This document shows, in pieces, positions 25,744-33,615 of a stretch of DNA of 64,000 nt. Position 1 is the stretch's first letter. Each line of letters opens with the position of its first letter. The notes under the pieces were generated by a model, which was not told where the DNA came from, made no database searches, and worked only from the letters and a program-made list of their open reading frames with translations. Both the position numbers and the translations under genes were made by a program. Source of the DNA: Bacteriovorax sp. Seq25_V (GTDB taxonomy: Bacteria; Bdellovibrionota; Bacteriovoracia; Bacteriovoracales; Bacteriovoracaceae); assembly GCF_000447795.1 (NCBI RefSeq), contig NZ_AUNI01000014.1:186001-250000 (forward strand), in the 5' to 3' direction.

Positions 25744-27099
25744 ATGAAATTTCTTACGCCACTTTTAATTACAACACTACTTCTATCATCGTGTTCTAAT
25801 AATATCATAAGAAAGCTAACCTCAGCTGGTCAAACCCCTTACGCAGTTGAACAACTCGTTACTTGGGAAACTAAGGCCAATGGTGTTGCCGTTAGATCAA
25901 ATCAAATTTTTGATCTAAACCACTATGAGATTCCACTGGACCTACTCTCTTCTGAGTTTGCCTCTGATCTTTCTCAAGATATTAAGGACTCGCTTATATT
26001 CGAAAAAAATGGTGAGGCATATGTGAGATGGCTTATCAATCCTGAGGATACCAAGTGGCACTTGGAAGTAAAGAAGATGCTTGATGAAGCAGGATTGGAC
26101 TCAACAGTTCATAGCTATCTTAAAGGTTACCTAACGGCCTCGAGATCAATGATTGCATTCAACCCAGAAAATGGCTCAGCTTTTTCTGTAAAAGTATCAA
26201 CAAATAATACTGGTGGGTACTGGAACGATAAGAAACAAACTTGGGATGATGCTAACCAAATTAGAAAGATTTCAGATTGGGTTAAGGATACACTTTCTAA
26301 GATGGATACAAAAAGTCTCGTTATTCAAGATGAACCTCTAGGGCTTGGAATTGAATCCCTCGATCAGGGTTTAATCGTTAGAAATTTAAATGATGTCCCT
26401 ACTGGAAAGCACTACTACCTTCCAGGCTTTTCTGCACTTCACGAAACAGAAGGAAAGTTACTTGCACAGCTTAATGGAAGTACAGATGTTGTAAAGTTTT
26501 GGGAAGATAATTACGTAAGACCGTTAGCGAAGGCAATGGCAGAGTTTTCAGCTCTTACAGGAGTTTATTACGACTCTCCTCACTCACAAAACTTTATGAT
26601 CGAACTCGATGAAAATAAAAAACCAACAGGAAGAGTTGTCCTCAGAGATTTTGGTGACTCATACCTAAACAGGGATTTTGTTTCACAAACTGCTCATGCT
26701 TCAATTCTTAATATTTGGGAGAAAGATAATATTGTATCTGGAAAATTTCCAACTGCCGTGGGACTTCTCCACGGGAACAGTGCTCCTAGTTGGTTAACTC
26801 TAAATGACTACAAACGATATGGTGAAACTTTTTATAAAGAGTATGAAAAGAAATTCTCTGAAATAAGTGGAATTCCTTTAACGAAACTACAACAAAGACC
26901 AATAGCAGGAGCAAGAGCATTCTCTTATTTATCTAAAGCATATCCAACAGAAGGTGATGACTGGAAAAGATTCTTTGATCACGCCAACTGTCTTGGAGGA
27001 GCTGAAACAACTCTGTCAGGTCAAGACTGTGGTGAGTTTTTTACAAAATTTCAAAAACAAGATAACTGCTTTGGTGCTGTTCAATCATTCGCTCAATAG
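25744..27099 (+). CDS. Lipoprotein with an IucA/IucC (siderophore synthetase)-like C-terminal region
   Basis: A 451-residue protein with lipobox LLSSC (Cys17). The mature part follows the pattern of NIS siderophore synthetases. SRSMIAFNPENGSAFSVKVS corresponds to their ATP/substrate region, QGLIVRNLND to the FREN block, and YYDSPHSQNFMIEL...RVVLRDFGD to the EAHxQN...LRDF block. I know of no established lipid-anchored member, and ATP should be absent outside the cytoplasm, so the biochemical role is open. A Cys-rich C-terminus (CLGGAETTLSGQDC) may be disulfide-bonded. GGAGAG precedes the start. The motif match is my reading; no structure comparison was made. Confidence 0.6.
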   Translation: MKFLTPLLITTLLLSSCSNNIIRKLTSAGQTPYAVEQLVTWETKANGVAVRSNQIFDLNHYEIPLDLLSSEFASDLSQDIKDSLIFEKNGEAYVRWLINPEDTKWHLEVKKMLDEAGLDSTVHSYLKGYLTASRSMIAFNPENGSAFSVKVSTNNTGGYWNDKKQTWDDANQIRKISDWVKDTLSKMDTKSLVIQDEPLGLGIESLDQGLIVRNLNDVPTGKHYYLPGFSALHETEGKLLAQLNGSTDVVKFWEDNYVRPLAKAMAEFSALTGVYYDSPHSQNFMIELDENKKPTGRVVLRDFGDSYLNRDFVSQTAHASILNIWEKDNIVSGKFPTAVGLLHGNSAPSWLTLNDYKRYGETFYKEYEKKFSEISGIPLTKLQQRPIAGARAFSYLSKAYPTEGDDWKRFFDHANCLGGAETTLSGQDCGEFFTKFQKQDNCFGAVQSFAQ

Positions 27100-27100
27100 C

Positions 27101-27128
27101 AAAAAAAAGGCCTAGATTTCTCTAGGCC
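27101..27128 (-). terminator. Terminator for the Kazal-like gene
   Basis: GGCCTAGA / TCTAGGCC with loop TTTC. Read on the minus strand, the stem is followed by eight T residues (plus-strand A-run 27101-27108), so it ends the minus-strand gene. It sits only a few bases after the stop of the plus-strand lipoprotein gene and may serve both. Confidence 0.8.
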
Positions 27129-27177
27129 CTTTCCACACAATTTCAAAGACACAACACTTTATTTTGGGAATAAAGAA

Positions 27178-27615
27178 TTAGATTTTACACATACCTTGAT
27201 TTACGAAAGCAGCTTTTGCTCTGTAAAGTTCACAACCATTTGGAAAAGTTACTAGTTGTGGAAGAGACTTAGCATCAAAACCATCAGTAGCGATTTCTCC
27301 ACATACAGGCATGAAGTTTTCTGGACAATGAGTTACTTCTTTTGTTGAATCATAGAACTGGTCACAATCAACAATTGCTTTAAGTTCAAAAATTCCTTCA
27401 GCAACTTCAACTACTTCGAATTTTCCATTCTTACAGCTTTCTGCCTCAATATATTCATTTACTAATTTAATAACTTCTTTATTTGAAGTAAGGATTTTTT
27501 TAGTGATCTCACCAGAGATATTTAAATCATCAGATAAACGACCTTCAACCACGAAATCTGCTTTTACATTTGCTAGTACTAAAAGAGCTAAAATTGTTAA
27601 AACTGCATTCTTCAT
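27178..27615 (-). CDS. Secreted protein with C-terminal Kazal-type inhibitor-like domain
   Basis: A 145-residue protein with a signal peptide (cleavage near residue 19). The last 50 or so residues carry a Kazal-type pattern: CPENFMPVCGE, then a spacer, TFPNGCELYRAKA and GMC. This corresponds to the Kazal order C-x-PVCG-x-TxxNxC-x-A-x-GxC, with an enlarged loop. Kazal domains inhibit serine proteases and are rare in bacteria. The N-terminal half is unrecognised. Divergent from a LysR regulator whose operator lies in the shared region, so co-regulation is likely. Inhibitor activity is inferred from motif only. Confidence 0.6.
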   Translation of the reverse strand: MKNAVLTILALLVLANVKADFVVEGRLSDDLNISGEITKKILTSNKEVIKLVNEYIEAESCKNGKFEVVEVAEGIFELKAIVDCDQFYDSTKEVTHCPENFMPVCGEIATDGFDAKSLPQLVTFPNGCELYRAKAAFVNQGMCKI

Positions 27616-27700
27616 ATAAAACCCACTGTTTAATTATTTGATGTGTGGTTTATACATAATTTATTTCATCAGTAAAAATTATATTATATAATAGATATTA

Positions 27701-27729
27701 ATAAGTATTACTTATGGATGTGATATAAT
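27701..27729. promoter_or_regulatory. LysR-type operator overlapping the lysR promoter
   Basis: ATAAGTATTACTTAT (27701-27715) is a perfect 15-base palindrome and contains the T-N11-A core of LysR boxes. A consensus TATAAT (27724-27729) lies just downstream and points at lysR, placing the palindrome over the -35 region. This fits negative autoregulation and control of the divergent Kazal-like gene. Confidence 0.65.
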
Positions 27730-27749
27730 ACACATAAGGTGTTGAAATT

Positions 27750-28673
27750 ATGTTAATCGATCAAATCACATTATCCGGGCTTCGAATATTTGAGAGCGTT
27801 TACCGCTTAGGAAGCATGTCAGAAGCTGCGAAAGAGCTATTTTTGACCCAACCAGGGGTTAGTCAGCACATTAAGCAGATCGAACTCACACTCAATGCTA
27901 AACTCTTTGACAGGCTAGCAAAAAAGCTTATTCCCACAAGTGAGGCCAAGGCTCTCTACTCTCAAATCTCCCCAATTCTTTACCAGCTTGAAAACTCACT
28001 TAGTGAAGTCAATCGCTCACAAAGAAGTATCAAAGGTAAAATATCTTTTGGGATGCCAATTGAATTTGGAAATAATATTATTCTTCCACTACTCAGCACT
28101 TGGGCCAAGGCCAATCACGATGTTTATTTTCACATCAACTACGACCACGCCCAAAGGCAGCTGGCAGGACTCCTTGATGGTTCACTTGATTTTGCAATTA
28201 CCGACTCCTTTGCCTTTCCTGATCAAATTGAGACCATTAATCTCGCCCGCGAAAATTTAGTTCTGTGTGCAAGTAAAGAATATGCAAAAGAAAATAACTT
28301 GAATGAAAGTTCGAAATATAAACAATTAAAAGATCTCGATTATATCACCTATCTTGAAGATGCAACGATCGTGAAGCAATGGTTTAACTTTCATTTTGAA
28401 AAATCTATTGAACCCAATAAAAGGGTTTCACTCATGGATGTCCAAGGGGTTTCTCGCTTTATTGTTCAAGGGCTAGGAGTTGGAGTGCTGCCTATGCACA
28501 TTGTCCGCGAGAAAGGACTTGAAAAAGACCTCATCATTTTCAATGGAAAATCTCAGCCTCTTTATAATGAAATCAATCTTTCAACAGTAAAAGGTAAAAC
28601 CATGTCGATGGCATGCCAGACATTTTTAAGAGACTTGAATGAGAGTTTAAAATTAAGGTTTGGAAAAAAATAA
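27750..28673 (+). CDS. LysR-family transcriptional regulator
   Basis: A 307-residue LysR-type regulator. Residues 9-60 are the winged helix (GSMSEAAKELFLTQPGVSQHIKQIE, then LFDRLAKKLIPT), and about 90-295 are the effector-binding domain. The full length and reading frame are intact. AAGGTG precedes the ATG at 27750. Divergent gene: the secreted Kazal-like protein. A palindromic T-N11-A site lies in its own promoter. Effector unknown. Confidence 0.95.
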   Translation: MLIDQITLSGLRIFESVYRLGSMSEAAKELFLTQPGVSQHIKQIELTLNAKLFDRLAKKLIPTSEAKALYSQISPILYQLENSLSEVNRSQRSIKGKISFGMPIEFGNNIILPLLSTWAKANHDVYFHINYDHAQRQLAGLLDGSLDFAITDSFAFPDQIETINLARENLVLCASKEYAKENNLNESSKYKQLKDLDYITYLEDATIVKQWFNFHFEKSIEPNKRVSLMDVQGVSRFIVQGLGVGVLPMHIVREKGLEKDLIIFNGKSQPLYNEINLSTVKGKTMSMACQTFLRDLNESLKLRFGKK

Positions 28674-28692
28674 GGCCACAGAAAGTGGCCTT
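28672..28692. terminator. Bidirectional terminator between lysR and the 56-residue gene
   Basis: AAGGCCAC / GTGGCCTT with loop AGAAA, overlapping the lysR stop region. On the minus strand the stem runs into ATTTTTTTCC, which suits the small gene; on the plus strand it is followed by GGTATTT. Confidence 0.75.
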
Positions 28693-28705
28693 GGTATTTA
28701 AAGAA

Positions 28706-28876
28706 TTAGTTTCTTTGTCTTTGAGCGATCTCAGTCATTTCTGAGTTATCTTCATCGTCAGTTAGAGAGTTTAGGTACTCTTCAACTTGTGCTTTAGTTA
28801 CTTTACCTTCAGCGATAAGTTTATCTCTAAGTCTTAGGTCTAATAATTTTTCTTCTAAAGCTCTAGCTAATCTCAT
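28706..28876 (-). CDS. Small 56-residue acidic/helical protein
   Basis: A short reading frame of 57 codons starting MRLARALEEKLLDLRLRDKL and ending ...EIAQRQRN. AAGGA sits eight bases before its ATG at 28876 and a terminator lies immediately after its stop, so it has a complete gene layout. The sequence is helical and charged (KVTKAQVEEYLNSLTDDED) with no signal peptide or cysteines, and could be a small adaptor. I do not recognise a family. Short genes like this are easily missed by gene callers. Confidence 0.7.
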   Translation of the reverse strand: MRLARALEEKLLDLRLRDKLIAEGKVTKAQVEEYLNSLTDDEDNSEMTEIAQRQRN

Positions 28877-28915
28877 GGCACATCCTTTATATATTAAAAA
28901 ACTAAAATTTATATT

Positions 28916-28948
28916 GAATTAACAAAGATTTATAGCACGTGTTAATTC
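28916..28948. repeat. Inverted repeat upstream of the 56-residue gene
   Basis: A perfect nine-base repeat, GAATTAACA (28916-28924) and TGTTAATTC (28940-28948), spaced by 15 bases with CACGTG at the edge. It lies 40-72 bases upstream of the small gene's ATG, in a position that could be an operator. Confidence 0.45.
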
Positions 28949-28994
28949 ATAGTGTAAAGAGTCTGGCGCTAAAAAGCAAAAAAAGCAACCTAAC

Positions 28995-29708
28995 CTATTG
29001 AAAATACCTCGGTGGCTTCTTTTCTTCATCCTCAACAATTCTCAAGTTAGCCTTCCCCTTTGGTGCTTTCGTTGCTCTCCCCTTAGAGATTATCTTCTTA
29101 AAAAGGTCGAGGTGCTCGATCTTGAAGAAGACAAGGCCAAAGCCCATAGCGAAAAGATTACCAAAGGCCATTGCTCCACTCGGAGTAAATAACCCAGAAT
29201 ATAAGCTCATTCCGGCCAGGATCATACAAAAGTACTTGGCCTTAATTGGGATAAGCATAAAGAATTGAAAAACTCTATCTGGAAATAAAACTGCGTAAGA
29301 CACACACATTGCGGAACTTAAAACATTCATTCCATGAAATGGAAATCCAGTCACTGCGCCACCAAGAGCAACACTAAAAACTAAATAAGCAAGTCCTGAG
29401 AAAATAACAGTCATGAGCAAATAGGCCAAGTACTTTCTCTCTCCCCAAATTCCTTCAAGCTCACTTCCAAGAAACCAAAGCAATAGCCCAGAGAAGACAA
29501 CTTCCATCAAACCAACATTCGCAAATGGATATGTGATAATTTGAAAGATAAATCCAGATGAGAAGCTTGCAAAGCTTAGTCCCAGAAAATTTACAAGTGG
29601 AACGTGAAGCACATTGATAGCAATAGAATTTAGAACAAAAGAAACACCAAGAATAATAAGAAGAATCTTATTAACCTTAGATAAATTTGGCATATATATT
29701 TGTTGCAC
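28995..29708 (-). CDS. Rhomboid-like membrane protein, probably inactive
   Basis: A 237-residue protein with about six membrane segments. GSELEGIWGERKYLAYLL is the conserved rhomboid L1 block, and FPDRVFQFFMLIPIKAKY is typical of the stretch after the catalytic segment. The catalytic GxSG is replaced by HGMNVLSSA, and no His is seen in the last core helix (GAMAFGNLFAMGFG), so it is predicted to be a rhomboid pseudoprotease, possibly with a chaperone or quality-control role. GTG start with AGGAG six bases upstream. Next gene downstream of methylmalonyl-CoA epimerase on the same strand. Confidence 0.75.
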   Translation of the reverse strand: MQQIYMPNLSKVNKILLIILGVSFVLNSIAINVLHVPLVNFLGLSFASFSSGFIFQIITYPFANVGLMEVVFSGLLLWFLGSELEGIWGERKYLAYLLMTVIFSGLAYLVFSVALGGAVTGFPFHGMNVLSSAMCVSYAVLFPDRVFQFFMLIPIKAKYFCMILAGMSLYSGLFTPSGAMAFGNLFAMGFGLVFFKIEHLDLFKKIISKGRATKAPKGKANLRIVEDEEKKPPRYFQ

Positions 29709-29722
29709 GACAAACTCCTAAA

Positions 29723-30133
29723 TTACATCTTCTGTGAAATTTCGATTAAAACTCCACCCGTTGATTTTGGATGAATGAAATTTACAAGACAATTATTTGC
29801 TCCACTTCTCGGAGTTTCATAAAGAAGTTTGTAGCCTAATGCTGTTAATTCTTCTGATTTTTTTACAACGTCCGGGACACGGTAACACATATGATGAATA
29901 CCTGGACCTTTCTTCTCAAGAAATGCTTGAATTGGACCTTTTTTATCAATTGGCATTAATAATTCAATATGTGCATTTTCATCAATATGTGCAAATGATG
30001 TTTCAACTTGTTGATCAAGTACAGTCTCTCTCTTATCAAAAGTTAGACCTAGATCCTGATATACCTTTTCTGCAACATCCAAGTTTTCAACCGCAACTGC
30101 AATATGATCAAGAAAACAATCTTTATTAAACAT
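29723..30133 (-). CDS. mce: Methylmalonyl-CoA epimerase (VOC family)
   Basis: A 136-residue VOC-fold enzyme that interconverts (R)- and (S)-methylmalonyl-CoA, linking propionyl-CoA to succinyl-CoA. The N-terminal DHIAVAVENLD carries the first metal His, GPGIHHMCYRVPD the second, and GVLIEISQ the metal Glu; the length matches. The mutase genes are not in this window. Lies between the rhomboid-like gene and a small secreted protein gene. Confidence 0.9.
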   Translation of the reverse strand: MFNKDCFLDHIAVAVENLDVAEKVYQDLGLTFDKRETVLDQQVETSFAHIDENAHIELLMPIDKKGPIQAFLEKKGPGIHHMCYRVPDVVKKSEELTALGYKLLYETPRSGANNCLVNFIHPKSTGGVLIEISQKM

Positions 30134-30147
30134 AGAATACTCCTTAT

Positions 30148-30426
30148 TTATTTTGAAAATAACTCTAGCGCACTTTTATCCAATTGGCGATTATCAAGAG
30201 CGTCGTAGAAATCTCGATCTGAGGACTGATGCTTCAATTTCACGTGCATCCTCTCATTATTGATAATGATCTTAAAGAACTCAGTTGCCTGCATACGCAA
30301 TGCTTCACTTCTTTTTTCGATTAAATACTCTTCGGACTTAAGTTTTGAAACGATCCTAAGCTCAGAAGGAGAGAATAACATCTCCCCTGCATAAGTCATA
30401 CTTGTAAGAATTAATAACGATAACAT
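30148..30426 (-). CDS. Small secreted protein of unknown function
   Basis: A 92-residue protein with a signal sequence ending near residue 13 (LTSMTYAGE). The mature portion of about 78 residues is charged and helical, with no cysteine. Not recognised. It sits 22 bases after the large Cys-rich lipoprotein gene and before mce on the same strand. Reality as a gene is supported by the signal sequence and the tight gaps. Confidence 0.55.
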   Translation of the reverse strand: MLSLLILTSMTYAGEMLFSPSELRIVSKLKSEEYLIEKRSEALRMQATEFFKIIINNERMHVKLKHQSSDRDFYDALDNRQLDKSALELFSK

Positions 30427-30448
30427 GAACCTATAATAACTTATTTTC

Positions 30449-32329
30449 TTATAAAGTCACAGGTGGCGAATCGTACGCATCATCACAACGATTTGGATCA
30501 GTTAAATCAAATACAGGATCACTCGAAGATGTTGGCGCCGCACAGAAACCATTTACACAATCACCATTTTTTGGAACTGAGTAACAACGCTTTTCACATG
30601 AGTCATTTCCATTCGCATCTTTTGTCTTAATGATATAACACTCACGAACATTTTCCACACGACAGAATTCTTTACTCACGCAAGTTTGACTTGGAACTTT
30701 TGAACAAAGAACAGCATTTAAATCATCTGGAAAGTGATCCGCACAAACTCCAGATCTACAGCAAAGCGAAGAACACTCAAAATCAGAAGAACAAGTTAGC
30801 CCTGTACCAAGATTTCCTGTTGAGAGACTATCGTCCTTACATTGAGCAACGATATCTTTTGAAAAACATCTACTATTAAAGCAACACTCACCTGTTCCAC
30901 AAGAACGATTATCTGTACAAGTTTTCATTGCATTAAACTCTAGCCCTTGAGAAACTCCCAGCCCAGCTTTTAATAGTTGAATCTTTACATCTTTAGAAGT
31001 TGCTAAAACTTCTTCGATCCCGTCATTATAAGTAACAATCTCAATCGTAGCTGTAACATTACAACTAGAGATTGTCTCTTTTGAATAGGAGTCGAAGTTT
31101 TTAGCTCTAATATTACAACCGTCCATCCACTTAGTGTCTCCAGCAGTAGGTAGAGTTAAAAGTGATTTTGAATTAAATGGATAAGTAGCTCCGTAATACT
31201 GAACCCCAGATTGAGAGTAATTAATCTTCCCTGCACGTGGAAATAAGAATGATTTAAACCCAGTTGTCGCCCCTCCAGTAAAAGAGTATTGGAAAATTCC
31301 AGTTGGAACATCATCGGCTACTGTTATTGGAGAGAATATCGCATCACTTGAGATTTCCCATGTGCTTTCAGTTCCAAAAGTTTGATAAGGCCCCATGTAT
31401 AAGTAATTTGTCCCACCAAAATCAGTAAGACCTGAAATCCCCCAAGGAACAACCTGACGGCCAAGTGCTGCTTCAGTATCAGACTCTAATCCTGAATCAG
31501 GCATACATTTTTTCAAAGTATACTCACTTGTATCACCAGTATAACCGGCGCCAAGTACATCATACATTTCATAAGTAGGAATATTTTGAACTAAAACAGG
31601 TGTACCGTCTTGAAGTACAGATTGGCCTAATGTCGAATCTGCAATTTTTGCATAAGCATAGAGACAAGTTTCACCGGCAGCATCGCAAGAACTATTGGCC
31701 TGAGACCATTCAAATGTTGGGTCATCTTCGATATTTAATCCTCGACAATAAAGACCAGCATTAGTTGGATCAGTTGTTGGATCTGTAGCAGTTAAAGGAT
31801 TCTCTTCACCATAGTCGTTATAATCAAATAGATCATAAAGAAGTCTTAAATTCTTAAAAGGCTTACTATCCATATCGAGAATAATTACGTCGATATTTGT
31901 TCCATTTTGAAGACCTCCTGGCACTCGTCCAATAACAGCAGGAACAATTATTTCACTCTTCTCTCTTCCAAATGAAAATTTAACAGAAATAATTTTATCG
32001 TCTTTATTAAGCGACGAAATATTAAGACCTGAAAGATAGAGATAACCTTCAAAGTCTTTTGGAATTGATACTTTCTTTCTAAAAGTTCCAGAGTTTGGAT
32101 CTACAATTTGAGTTAGTTCAACAATTGAAACAGCACTAGATTCACCGTCGGAAATATCACCATCAGTATCGGTCGTGGCCCCATCTCCAGGATTTGTTTT
32201 ATCACCATTCTTGGCCTCTCCAGTCGATGCAGTCGAACGAGTTGAACGAGGATTTTGAGGTGACATACAACTTGAAAATCCAAGAAGGATAGCGATCATT
32301 AATGTGATTATTTTATTCTTTTTTACCAT
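30449..32329 (-). CDS. Large Cys-rich lipoprotein
   Basis: A 626-residue lipoprotein with signal and lipobox LLGFSSC. A Ser/Thr/Gly/Asp-rich linker (about 25-65) follows, as in surface-exposed proteins. The middle is probably beta-rich. The C-terminal 170 residues hold many cysteines in knottin-like groups (CTDNRSCGTGECCFNSRC; CSSDFECSSLCCRSGVC). No enzyme motif. Probably surface-exposed, perhaps for contact with prey or substrate (inference). The frame is open to a GTG at 32344, but GGAG places the start at the ATG at 32329. Confidence 0.65.
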   Translation of the reverse strand: MVKKNKIITLMIAILLGFSSCMSPQNPRSTRSTASTGEAKNGDKTNPGDGATTDTDGDISDGESSAVSIVELTQIVDPNSGTFRKKVSIPKDFEGYLYLSGLNISSLNKDDKIISVKFSFGREKSEIIVPAVIGRVPGGLQNGTNIDVIILDMDSKPFKNLRLLYDLFDYNDYGEENPLTATDPTTDPTNAGLYCRGLNIEDDPTFEWSQANSSCDAAGETCLYAYAKIADSTLGQSVLQDGTPVLVQNIPTYEMYDVLGAGYTGDTSEYTLKKCMPDSGLESDTEAALGRQVVPWGISGLTDFGGTNYLYMGPYQTFGTESTWEISSDAIFSPITVADDVPTGIFQYSFTGGATTGFKSFLFPRAGKINYSQSGVQYYGATYPFNSKSLLTLPTAGDTKWMDGCNIRAKNFDSYSKETISSCNVTATIEIVTYNDGIEEVLATSKDVKIQLLKAGLGVSQGLEFNAMKTCTDNRSCGTGECCFNSRCFSKDIVAQCKDDSLSTGNLGTGLTCSSDFECSSLCCRSGVCADHFPDDLNAVLCSKVPSQTCVSKEFCRVENVRECYIIKTKDANGNDSCEKRCYSVPKNGDCVNGFCAAPTSSSDPVFDLTDPNRCDDAYDSPPVTL

Positions 32330-32492
32330 TTCAATCTTCTCCACCTGTCTCTTCGGGACAATGGCTTCAAGTATTTACATTGTAACAGAGGACCGGCACT
32401 TCCTACCTCTTCGACAAGAGGATTGATATAAAATCAAACACTTATCGAGCACCCCTAAAAGAATATCAAATTTCCGATGCCAATATTCTTCA

Positions 32493-32999
32493 TCAAATCA
32501 ATGATTTTAATACATCAACATAACTAATAATTCCGGTTAGTTTTAATTCTGAGTCAACAACGGGCAGTGCACTGACATGTTCTTCACATAGAACATGTGC
32601 GATATAACGCACCGGTGTTTCCTCATCACAGCAAATAACAATTTTAGAGATGTAATCGCCAACGACGAGTTTTTCAAGAAAAGGCTTATCGATATGTGGA
32701 AGAATATCTTTTAAAGAGATAATCCCAATGAACCTATCCCCTTCAAGAACAGGTAAATGACGTAATTCGTGTTTTTGCATACGTCGAAAAACATCCGATA
32801 AATTATCACGACTTTGGCATGTCACCAGTTTACGAGAGCAGATATCAATACAAAAAACTTCATCAGCAGGCAGAGGTTTATCTTGAGTCTTTGTCTCCCC
32901 TTTTCTGATTGTAGGATCCAATCTTTTCTTAGATGGGTCGTAGTTAAGATAATCGAAGTGATGTTCGCGCATCTCTTTTCCAAAGAACATATAAAACAT
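32493..32999 (-). CDS. Tandem CBS-domain protein
   Basis: A 168-residue cytoplasmic protein. The first 50 residues are an unrecognised leader (MFYMFFGKEMREHHFDYLN). Two CBS domains follow (about 52-105: LSDVFRRMQKHELRHLPVLEGDRFIGIISLKDIL; about 112-165: HVSALPVVDSELKLTGIISYVDVL). CBS pairs bind adenine nucleotides and regulate partners. GGAGG five bases before the ATG. Divergent from a histidine phosphatase gene across about 50 bases. Confidence 0.85.
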   Translation of the reverse strand: MFYMFFGKEMREHHFDYLNYDPSKKRLDPTIRKGETKTQDKPLPADEVFCIDICSRKLVTCQSRDNLSDVFRRMQKHELRHLPVLEGDRFIGIISLKDILPHIDKPFLEKLVVGDYISKIVICCDEETPVRYIAHVLCEEHVSALPVVDSELKLTGIISYVDVLKSLI

Positions 33000-33048
33000 G
33001 ATTACCTCCCCTCTTTATGTTAAAGTATTCACTGTATCGGAGATTTTT

Positions 33049-33615
33049 ATGATTGAATTATATGTATTTAGACATGGTCAAACAGATTGGAACAAGGCCG
33101 GCAGGCTACAAGGGCACAGCGATATTGCGCTTAATGATACAGGTATATCGCAGGCAAAGAAGCTTGCCATGAAATTCGAAAAGATAAAAATTGATCATAT
33201 ATTTTCTAGTGACCTTATAAGGGCCAAAAGTACAGCAGAGCTTGCTCTTGGAGAACTAATCCCTATGACTCTCCATCCTGGTCTTCGAGAAGTTAATATT
33301 GGAGATTATGAGGGACTTGCAAAGGATGAACTCCCACAAACATTTAACCTTGATGCCTGGCTTGCTCGTGGTGAAAATTTAAAGTTTCCTAATGGAGAGA
33401 GTAAGGAAGAACATCGAGATCGCATCGTTCAAACGATAAAAGAAATTGTAGCCTCAACAGAACATAAGTCTATTGCCATCTCCACTCATGGGGGTTCAAT
33501 GGCACGACTCCTTGAGTACTGTGAAAATTATCACCAGGATATTATTTTGGAAAACTGCGCTCTAGCGAAAGTTACTCTTCAACAAGATCAGTTTCTATTT
33601 GAGTGTTTCCTTTAA
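33049..33615 (+). CDS. Histidine phosphatase family protein (phosphoglycerate mutase-like)
   Basis: A 188-residue enzyme of the histidine phosphatase superfamily. The catalytic RHG motif is FRHGQTDWN (residues 8-16), the second arginine is in SSDLIRAKSTAE, and the second His is in STHGGSMAR. This resembles CobC/GpmB-like phosphatases; the substrate is not defined by sequence. GGAG six bases before the ATG at 33049 decides the start over an upstream open frame at 32998. It overlaps the convergent membrane protein gene by 44 bases. Confidence 0.88.
   Translation: MIELYVFRHGQTDWNKAGRLQGHSDIALNDTGISQAKKLAMKFEKIKIDHIFSSDLIRAKSTAELALGELIPMTLHPGLREVNIGDYEGLAKDELPQTFNLDAWLARGENLKFPNGESKEEHRDRIVQTIKEIVASTEHKSIAISTHGGSMARLLEYCENYHQDIILENCALAKVTLQQDQFLFECFL

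Noticed and set aside
29797-30129. Plus-strand frame of 110 residues opposite mce
   Set aside because: Fully antisense to methylmalonyl-CoA epimerase, which is conserved and complete.
32998-33048. Upstream start for the histidine phosphatase
   Set aside because: The extension runs over the CBS gene start and lacks a ribosome site; GGAG points to the ATG at 33049.
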